In this document: positions 58,546-64,000 of the stretch, piece by piece
How the letters are laid out: each line of letters opens with the position of its first letter
Position numbering within the stretch: position 1 is the stretch's first letter
Assembly: GCF_001429545.1 (NCBI RefSeq)
Contig: NZ_LMSP01000045.1
Span: 221,772-285,771, forward strand
DNA from: Paenibacillus sp. Soil787
GTDB lineage: Bacteria; Bacillota; Bacilli; Paenibacillales; NBRC-103111
Reading direction: 5' to 3'
DNA length: 64,000 nucleotides
The notes under the pieces: generated by a model
Database searches by the model: none
Told to the model about the DNA's origin: nothing
Seen by the model: only the letters and a program-made list of their open reading frames with translations
Made by a program: the position numbers and the translations under genes

Positions 58546-58575
58546 AGAATAGCACGCAGTACAAGCGTTTGTAAA
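58546..58575 (-). promoter_or_regulatory. Promoter of the proB T-box operon
   Basis: On the minus strand TTTACA (58575-58570), an 18-base spacer, and TATTCT (58551-58546), just before the T-box leader. Confidence 0.55.
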
Positions 58576-58601
58576 GAAGCAGCTGTCTCTATTTTTTCTG
58601 C

Positions 58602-59804
58602 TTATCCAAATAGATTCAGCTTGCCGATCCGCTGTACAGCTTCTTCCAATCTTTCCTCTGTGGACAAGAGTCCAAGCCTTACATAGCCTTCTCCATGCGT
58701 TCCGAAGCCAACGCCTGGTGCAACGACAACCTTCGCTTCTTGGAGCAGCAAATCTGCAAGACTCTGTGAGGTATGTCCTTTTGGAACCGGCAACCAGGAG
58801 AAGAAAGATCCCTGTGAAGGGCGGGCATGCCAGCCAATACTAGAAAGAGCAGAATAAAGGGCATTACGGCGGCTCTCATAAACATCACGCAGCTCAGTAA
58901 CACAATCTTGCGAGGCTGTAAGAGCTGTTGCTGCTGCCACTTGGATACCGCCGAACAACGAACAGTAGTAATGATCCTGCATCAAGTTAATAAGGCGGAT
59001 AACTTCACGGTTCCCAAGGGCAAAGCCTACACGCCAGCCTGCCATATTGTACGTTTTGGAGAGGGTATAGAACTCGATACCCACTTCTTTGGCACCTGGT
59101 GTCTGCAGGAAGCTGACCGGCTTCTGACCGTCGAAGCCAATCGCTCCATAGGCGAAATCACTTGCGACGACAACGCCATTCTTGTGCGCAAATTCGACCG
59201 TTTCTTCATAAAAGGAAGCGGGAGCCGTTGCACCAGTTGGGTTGTTCGGATAATTAATGAACATCAGCTTTGCGCGGTTCAAATCGGATTCTTTGAGCTG
59301 TGAGTAGTCTGGAAGAAAGTTGTTTTCTTCACGCAAAGGCATGAAAGCCATTTCGGCGCCGGCAAGAGCAACCCCAGACCAATAATCCGGGTAGCCAGGG
59401 TCAGGAACTAGACATACATCGCCAGGATTAAGCAAACACTGAGCGATCTCGATCAGCCCTGTTTTACCGCCAAAAAGAATCGCTACTTCCGTTTCAGGAT
59501 CAAGATCTACGTTATAATCCTCCTTATAACGCTGCGCAATAGCTTGTTTCAGAAATGGAAATCCGCTGAAAGGCGGATATTTATGATACAACGGGTTAGC
59601 AGCAGCTTCTTGTATGGATGATACAATATGCGGAGGCGTAGGGCGATCTGGATTCCCTTGGCCGAGATTAATGACGTCATGACCTGCAGCAATTTGCTCA
59701 TTGGCTTTGCGCACGAGGGTTGCGAAAAATTGAGTTGGAAGTCCATTCATACGTTCAGCAGGCTGTATTGTAAAAGGACTTGTAGTTGGGAATACTTTAG
59801 TCAC
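58602..59804 (-). CDS. mtnE: Methionine-salvage aminotransferase MtnE
   Basis: PLP aminotransferase of fold type I, 400 residues. The N-terminal part (LPTQFFATLVRKAN, GHDVINLGQGNPD) and the lysine region TLSKTYNMAGWRVGF closely resemble B. subtilis MtnE, which transaminates 4-methylthio-2-oxobutyrate to methionine. NYPNNPTGA is present. GTG start 59804 follows GGAGTGTGA. It lies directly upstream of the pro-mtn T-box on the same strand and close to mtnU. A related aminotransferase of other substrate is possible, but context favours mtnE. Confidence 0.85.
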   Translation of the reverse strand: MTKVFPTTSPFTIQPAERMNGLPTQFFATLVRKANEQIAAGHDVINLGQGNPDRPTPPHIVSSIQEAAANPLYHKYPPFSGFPFLKQAIAQRYKEDYNVDLDPETEVAILFGGKTGLIEIAQCLLNPGDVCLVPDPGYPDYWSGVALAGAEMAFMPLREENNFLPDYSQLKESDLNRAKLMFINYPNNPTGATAPASFYEETVEFAHKNGVVVASDFAYGAIGFDGQKPVSFLQTPGAKEVGIEFYTLSKTYNMAGWRVGFALGNREVIRLINLMQDHYYCSLFGGIQVAAATALTASQDCVTELRDVYESRRNALYSALSSIGWHARPSQGSFFSWLPVPKGHTSQSLADLLLQEAKVVVAPGVGFGTHGEGYVRLGLLSTEERLEEAVQRIGKLNLFG

Positions 59805-59957
59805 GTTTTAATTCACACTCCGGAGGTCGGGATTTTAATTAATAACCTTAATGTAACATGATTAATCTTTTTTTCATAGTGATGAAAATAATCGATTTTA
59901 CATCAAGCAGCCAATATCATAAAGTTAATTTATTAGTTAGGAAAGGTGCTGAAGACC

Positions 59958-60485
59958 ATGTCGGACAACACACTAGTGGCGCAAGTATTTTTGCAGGAAT
60001 CCATACGTGCATTTGAAAACATGAAGAAGCTGGCGGATAAAGCATTCGCACAAACGGAAGATGCTCATTTGTATCTTACGTTGGATGAGGAGTCGAATTC
60101 GTTAGAATTGTTGATTAAGCACATGCACGGGAACATGTTGTCACGGTGGACAGATTTCTTAACGACAGATGGGGAAAAGGAAACACGGCAGCGTGATAAT
60201 GAATTTGAAAGTAGTCAATATACGCGGAATGAGCTTATTTCCTTGTGGGAGGAAGGCTGGAAGGTTCTATTTGATACACTGCACGCACTAACCCCGGATG
60301 ATGTTCTTAGGACCGTTCAAATTCGAGGTGAAGGACATTCTGTGCTGCAAGCCATTCAGCGCCAAGTGTCTCATTACGGCTACCATGTGGGGCAAATCGT
60401 CCTGCTCAGTAAACATTGGGCCAATCATCATTGGGAGACTTTAAGTATAGCAAGAGGACAGTCCAAAGCGTTCAAGCCTTCATGA
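59958..60485 (+). CDS. DinB-superfamily protein (DUF1572)
   Basis: The 175-residue four-helix-bundle protein with metal-type histidines in LIKHMHGNM and SHYGYHVGQIVLL fits the DUF1572 branch of the DinB/YfiT superfamily. Relatives include thiol transferases using bacillithiol or mycothiol, which would fit an organism with bshA/bshB1, but no activity is established for this branch. ATG 59958 follows GAAAGGTG; a GTG at 59946 lies in that site. Confidence 0.8.
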   Translation: MSDNTLVAQVFLQESIRAFENMKKLADKAFAQTEDAHLYLTLDEESNSLELLIKHMHGNMLSRWTDFLTTDGEKETRQRDNEFESSQYTRNELISLWEEGWKVLFDTLHALTPDDVLRTVQIRGEGHSVLQAIQRQVSHYGYHVGQIVLLSKHWANHHWETLSIARGQSKAFKPS

Positions 60486-60564
60486 GTTCCATTGAGTTCA
60501 AACTTAAATTAGACTACTATAAAGAGATATTGGTAATCTGACCGCTGGAAGGAGTCTTCATCAT

Positions 60565-61365
60565 ATGCCCGAATCACAATTACTTCACATTGCACTTATT
60601 CAAATGGATATTCAGATCGGTGAACCCGATACGAACTTTGCTCAATTGGAGAAACTTCTACATCAAGCGGTTAGTGGAGATCAAAAGCCTGATGTGATCG
60701 TATTTCCTGAGATGTGGAACACGGGCTACGCCTTACCGGAGATTCAGCAGTTGGCTGATCCTAACGGAGTTAGGACGAAAGCCTTTTTGAGTGATTTTGC
60801 CCGGACCTATCATGTCAATATTATCGGCGGATCAATAGCAGATAAAAGAGACGATCGTGTTCTGAACACGATTTATGCGTTTGATCGCGAAGGTGCGGAA
60901 ACAGCCGAGTATTCCAAAATCCACTTGTTCCGTCTTATGGACGAGGAAAAGTTTCTGCATAGCGGCGACCAGCTTGGCCGATTTGAGCTTGAAGGCGTTC
61001 CGGCCGGCGCGATGATCTGCTATGACATTCGTTTCCCTGAGCTCGCGCGCAAATTAGCACTTGATGGGACTCGAATTTTATTCGTACCTGCAGAATGGCC
61101 GCACCCGCGTTTGCACCACTGGCGTACACTGCTGATGGCAAGAGCCATTGAGAATCAGATGTACGTCGTTTCCTGTAATCGTGTTGGGACTAGTGGAACG
61201 ACGAATTTCTTTGGACACTCGATGGTTATTGATCCTTGGGGCGAAGTGCTGGTGGAGGGCGATGAGAGCGAAGCGATTTTGCATGCAACCATCGACTTGA
61301 CGGAAGTCGTGCGAGTTCGCGCTAAAATTCCGGTCTTTGAGGACCGTCGTCCGCATTTGTATTAG
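60565..61365 (+). CDS. mtnU: Carbon-nitrogen hydrolase, MtnU-like omega-amidase
   Basis: Nitrilase-superfamily amidase of 266 residues with the Glu-Lys-Cys triad visible: VFPEMWNTGY, YSKIHLF and MICYDIRFPE. The B. subtilis MtnU, encoded in its methionine-salvage cluster, is an omega-amidase that removes alpha-ketoglutaramate formed by glutamine-dependent transamination; mtnE on the opposite strand here gives the same pairing. GGAAGGAGTCTTCATCAT precedes the ATG. Confidence 0.87.
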   Translation: MPESQLLHIALIQMDIQIGEPDTNFAQLEKLLHQAVSGDQKPDVIVFPEMWNTGYALPEIQQLADPNGVRTKAFLSDFARTYHVNIIGGSIADKRDDRVLNTIYAFDREGAETAEYSKIHLFRLMDEEKFLHSGDQLGRFELEGVPAGAMICYDIRFPELARKLALDGTRILFVPAEWPHPRLHHWRTLLMARAIENQMYVVSCNRVGTSGTTNFFGHSMVIDPWGEVLVEGDESEAILHATIDLTEVVRVRAKIPVFEDRRPHLY

Positions 61366-61392
61366 TCTAAATAAAAATGTATCTGCACCTAT

Positions 61393-61421
61393 TTGATTTT
61401 TTGTCAGTTTTTCTGTAAACT
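61393..61421 (+). promoter_or_regulatory. Promoter of glyS
   Basis: TTGATT at 61393-61398, 17-base spacer, TAAACT at 61416-61421 preceded by TG. It is directly upstream of the T-box leader. Confidence 0.55.
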
Positions 61422-61429
61422 AAAGCCAA

Positions 61430-61733
61430 TTGAATGATCAATTGTGGCTGTGAAGGATGAATAGTACTTGAACAACTTCAAGTTCAGCGAGCTGGGGACG
61501 GTGAAAGCCCAGATTGAAGCTCAAGGAAAAGGCTATCCGGAGCCAATACGATAAAGGGGATACGCTGCTTTACGGGTGTATCAACTAGGGTGGAACCGCG
61601 GGTGCGTAAGGCTCTCGTCCCTAGGCATTATTTGATGCCTTTGGATGTTGAGCTTTTTTTGCGTTTGCTCATATCCAAATGGTCGTCAAAGGTCATTGAC
61701 CTATAAACGAGAAGCTGAAGGAGCGAAAGAACA
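61430..61733 (+). promoter_or_regulatory. Glycine T-box leader of glyS
   Basis: The T-box sequence AGGGTGGAACCGCGGG at 61587-61602 precedes a terminator. Stem I sequences GAGCTGGGGACGGTGAAAGC and the base GGATGAATAG are visible. GGC at 61531-61533 in AAAAGGCTATCC is the likely specifier codon for glycine, by comparison with the glyQS leader of B. subtilis (GAAAGGCATTC). Confidence 0.9.
61608..61660 (+). terminator. T-box terminator before glyS
   Basis: AGGCTC ... GAGCTT outer stem with an inner AGGCAT / ATGCCT hairpin and a seven-T run at 61654-61660. Confidence 0.85.
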
Positions 61734-63116
61734 ATGAGTGTTACTATGGATCAAGTTGTAGCATTAGCGAAGCACAGAGGTTTTGTATTCCCAGGTTCAG
61801 AGGTGTATGGCGGTTTGGCTAACACATGGGATTACGGTCCGCTTGGAGTTGAGCTGAAAAACAACATCAAGCGCGCTTGGTGGAAAAAATTTATTCAAGA
61901 ATCCCCGTATAACGTGGGTCTTGATGCAGCGATTCTGATGAACCCGCAAGCTTGGGTAGCATCCGGTCACGTAGGTAATTTCAACGATCCAATGATCGAT
62001 TGCAAAAGCTGTAAAGCTCGTCACCGTGCGGATAAATTGATTGAAAATAAACTGGCTGAGAAAGATATCGAAATCATCGTTGATGGCATGACGTTTGACG
62101 ATATGATGAAGCTAATCGTAGAGCACAACATCGTATGTCCGGATTGCGGCAGCAAGGATTTTACTGACATTCGTCAGTTCAACCTGATGTTCAAAACTTT
62201 CCAAGGTGTGACGGAAGCAAGCACTAACGTGGTTTACTTACGTCCTGAGACAGCACAAGGGATTTTCGTCAACTTCAAAAACGTTCAACGCACGATGCGC
62301 AAAAAGCTGCCATTTGGTATCGGCCAAATCGGCAAAAGCTTCCGTAACGAAATCACGCCAGGTAACTTTACGTTCCGTACACGTGAATTCGAACAAATGG
62401 AGCTTGAGTTTTTCTGTAAGCCCGGCGAGGACATGAAATGGTTTGAGTACTGGAGAAGCTTCTGCCATAATTGGTTGTTGTCTCTAGGTGCCAAAGCAGA
62501 TAACCTTAGACTTCGCGATCACAACGAGGATGAGTTGTCCCATTACAGCAATGCGACGACGGATATCGAGTACAAATTCCCGTTTGGCTGGGGCGAGCTC
62601 TGGGGTATCGCGGATCGTACAGATTTTGACTTAAAACAGCACATGGAACACTCTGGTTCTGACTTCAACTATATTGATCCAGAAACAAACGAGCGTTACA
62701 TTCCTTACTGTATCGAGCCTTCGCTTGGCGCAGACCGTGTAACTTTAGCGCTTTTGATTGATGCATTCGAAGAGCAAAAGCTGGAAGGTGACGATAGTCG
62801 TACGGTTCTACACTTCCATCCTGCACTGGCACCGATTAAAGCTGCTATTTTCCCGCTTTCCAAAAAGTTGAATGAAGGCGCGCAGGCTGTATTCGCAGAT
62901 TTAGCGAAGCATTTCATGGTGGATTATGATGATACAGGTTCTATCGGTAAAAGATATCGCCGCCATGATGAAATCGGTACACCATTCTGTATCACATACG
63001 ACTTTGAATCCGAGACAGATGGTCAAGTAACGGTACGTGACCGTGATACTATGGAACAAACACGGATGCCAATTTCCGAATTGAAAGCATTCATTGAGAA
63101 TTCACTTCAATTTTAA
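61734..63116 (+). CDS. glyS: Glycyl-tRNA synthetase, homodimeric type
   Basis: Class II synthetase of the single-chain alpha2 type (460 residues), not the two-subunit GlyQ/GlyS form of B. subtilis. Visible are VFPGSEVYGGLANTWDYGPLG at the N-terminus, Cys pairs CKSC and CPDC, motif 2 FRNEITPGNFTFRTREFEQME, motif 3 near EPSLGADRV, and a C-terminal anticodon domain. GAAGGAGCGAAAG precedes the ATG. Expression is controlled by the glycine T-box upstream. Confidence 0.96.
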   Translation: MSVTMDQVVALAKHRGFVFPGSEVYGGLANTWDYGPLGVELKNNIKRAWWKKFIQESPYNVGLDAAILMNPQAWVASGHVGNFNDPMIDCKSCKARHRADKLIENKLAEKDIEIIVDGMTFDDMMKLIVEHNIVCPDCGSKDFTDIRQFNLMFKTFQGVTEASTNVVYLRPETAQGIFVNFKNVQRTMRKKLPFGIGQIGKSFRNEITPGNFTFRTREFEQMELEFFCKPGEDMKWFEYWRSFCHNWLLSLGAKADNLRLRDHNEDELSHYSNATTDIEYKFPFGWGELWGIADRTDFDLKQHMEHSGSDFNYIDPETNERYIPYCIEPSLGADRVTLALLIDAFEEQKLEGDDSRTVLHFHPALAPIKAAIFPLSKKLNEGAQAVFADLAKHFMVDYDDTGSIGKRYRRHDEIGTPFCITYDFESETDGQVTVRDRDTMEQTRMPISELKAFIENSLQF

Positions 63117-63120
63117 TACC

Positions 63121-63169
63121 AAGCCCCCTGTGAGAACGTCGTTTGACGTCATTGCAGGGGGCTTTTTTT
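63121..63169 (+). terminator. Terminator after glyS
   Basis: AAGCCCCCTG (63121-63130) and CAGGGGGCTT (63155-63164) with an inner GACGTC-type stem, followed by a T run. Confidence 0.92.
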
Positions 63170-63659
63170 AGATGACATAATCCAAGATTTCGCTGTAAGG
63201 CAAGTAGCGTGTTACTCCCTGGAGAGGCGGGCTATACACATGGATGGAAACAGCAGGCTCGTGGAAAGGGTTGCTTAATTGATGAATTTGCTCGCAAGGA
63301 GCTTCAAAATATTCACCTGACCCAATGTAGTCGTCTGTTTGCGCGACGGGATAACCTTCTGAGTCCAAACGGTACTTGGTGTTGACTAATGTTCCCTCAA
63401 CTAAACAAGCGGAGCCGATGGACGAGCCATGGTTATGAATCGCCGTTGCCTCCGAAGCAGGTATGTGAATCACAATAACTTCGAGATCTTTCGTGCTATA
63501 AACGACATTGCGACCATAAGGTAGATGTTTGGGCTCTGTTTTATAAACAGGCACCTCATGGAGTAAGTTGTTTAAGGATTGTAGGGCTTCTTTCAGCTGT
63601 TCTAATGAGGGTTCTTGCAATTTACAGAATGTCTGCTCAATTGCTCTTAATAATGTCAT
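63168..63659 (-). CDS. Cysteine dioxygenase-type cupin
   Basis: The 163-residue cupin resembles bacterial cysteine dioxygenases (B. subtilis YubC family). The iron histidines are in AIHNHGSSIG (H-x-H) and EQIHQLSN, and the active-site SIHVYSPPL is conserved; YRLD and Y-containing C-terminus follow. It would oxidise cysteine thiol to sulfinate. TAGGAGGCGGAAACC precedes the ATG. The sulfur theme is shared with the nearby mtn genes. Other thiol dioxygenase substrates are possible. Confidence 0.82.
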   Translation of the reverse strand: MTLLRAIEQTFCKLQEPSLEQLKEALQSLNNLLHEVPVYKTEPKHLPYGRNVVYSTKDLEVIVIHIPASEATAIHNHGSSIGSACLVEGTLVNTKYRLDSEGYPVAQTDDYIGSGEYFEAPCEQIHQLSNPFHEPAVSIHVYSPPLQGVTRYLPYSEILDYVI

Positions 63660-64000
63660 GGTTTCCGCCTCCTAGGCTAATGCTATCTTTTTATCATTTA
63701 TTATTGGGGATTGGATAAGTTTTATTTATATATCATATGCATTCGGAGGTCAAAGGGTTAGGGGGATTTGTGGAATTCATTCATTTTAGTAAGTAATCAG
63801 TCTGTGGACTGGGATTTTTTCCTACTCTGGTGCGATTTCTAGAAGAGGTTTTTATGTCAAAATTGAGTGGTGTGGTGGGATGAACCTTGATTTAGCGGAA
63901 CCTGAGTGCGCTGATATGAACGAAACCTGCAACTCCTAGCACGGAGTTCCTTATTTCGGCATCACCAAAGTGAGCCTGTCAAGCGTTCTTCTTTACAGGC
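63660..64000. other. Non-coding right edge
   Basis: No gene was found in the final 341 bases. The first 90 bases are AT-rich and should hold the promoter of the cysteine dioxygenase gene. Near 63886-63955 there is a partial inverted-repeat element like that at 27790-27968: AGCGGAACCTGAGTGCGCT, then GGAGTTCCTTATTTCGGC. Confidence 0.5.
63886..63955. repeat. Partial REP-like element related to 27790-27968
   Basis: AGCGGAACCTGAGTGCGCTGAT resembles element B (GCGGAACGTGGGGGCGTTAT), and CGGAGTTCCTTATTTCGGC resembles an inverted partner. The match is by eye and degenerate. Confidence 0.45.

Overview
The window is chromosomal DNA of a low-to-mid GC, endospore-forming member of the Bacillales, most likely Paenibacillaceae. 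The evidence is strong AGGAGG-type ribosome sites, frequent TTG/GTG starts, bacillithiol genes (bshA, bshB1), a YpjB-type sporulation protein, T-box and TRAP regulation, and a gene order that follows the Bacillus subtilis aroB-trp-hisC-tyrA ... ypi-qcr-ypj-dapB-mgsA-bsh-cca-birA-panBCD-dinG ... asnS-dnaD block with insertions. No insertion sequence, CRISPR array, tRNA or rRNA gene was found.

1-10.2 kb is an aromatic amino acid block: aroB-aroH, then trpEDCFBA-hisC-tyrA. A consensus promoter lies inside the end of aroH, followed by eleven NAG triplets on a five-base grid (a TRAP-type site) and an intrinsic terminator before trpE. trpG is absent from the operon, and aroA, which follows tyrA in B. 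subtilis, is absent too. 10.3-14.8 kb is an inserted segment: a polysaccharide deacetylase, a probable small RNA unit, an ECF sigma/anti-sigma pair, a phosphatase and an uncharacterised protein. 15-27.4 kb returns to the ancestral order: an IDEAL peptide, an LCP transferase, ypiF, the menaquinol:cytochrome c reductase qcrABC, ypjA, ypjB, a reversed ypjC, ypjD, a TPR protein, dapB, mgsA, bshB1-bshA and cca.

27.4-28.7 kb is a 1.3 kb non-coding region full of repeats: interleaved inverted repeats, an 86-88 bp direct repeat, and a 302 bp MITE-like unit. 28.7-36.3 kb carries birA, panBCD behind an attenuator-like leader, a TPR protein, dinG with an Fe-S cysteine set, and rex. 36.4-47.2 kb carries a Pit/DUF47 phosphate pair, mtaD, a TseB-like protein, a small membrane protein overlapping a shortened FtsH-like protease, a 3-hydroxyacyl-CoA dehydrogenase overlapping ackA, asnS and dnaD. 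A clearly broken arginase gene follows dnaD.

47.6-59.8 kb lies mostly on the minus strand: two small membrane proteins, a chemoreceptor, and a close-packed run proB-proS-proA-proC-mtnW-mtnX-mtnB behind one T-box leader. This run joins proline synthesis and prolyl-tRNA charging to methionine salvage. mtnE (minus) and mtnU (plus) flank it on the far side, then glyS behind its own T-box and a cysteine dioxygenase-like gene, so the right end is rich in sulfur and amino acid metabolism. Four housekeeping genes (aroB, cca, ackA, proB) contain internal blocks of about 70 percent GC in an otherwise AT-richer sequence.
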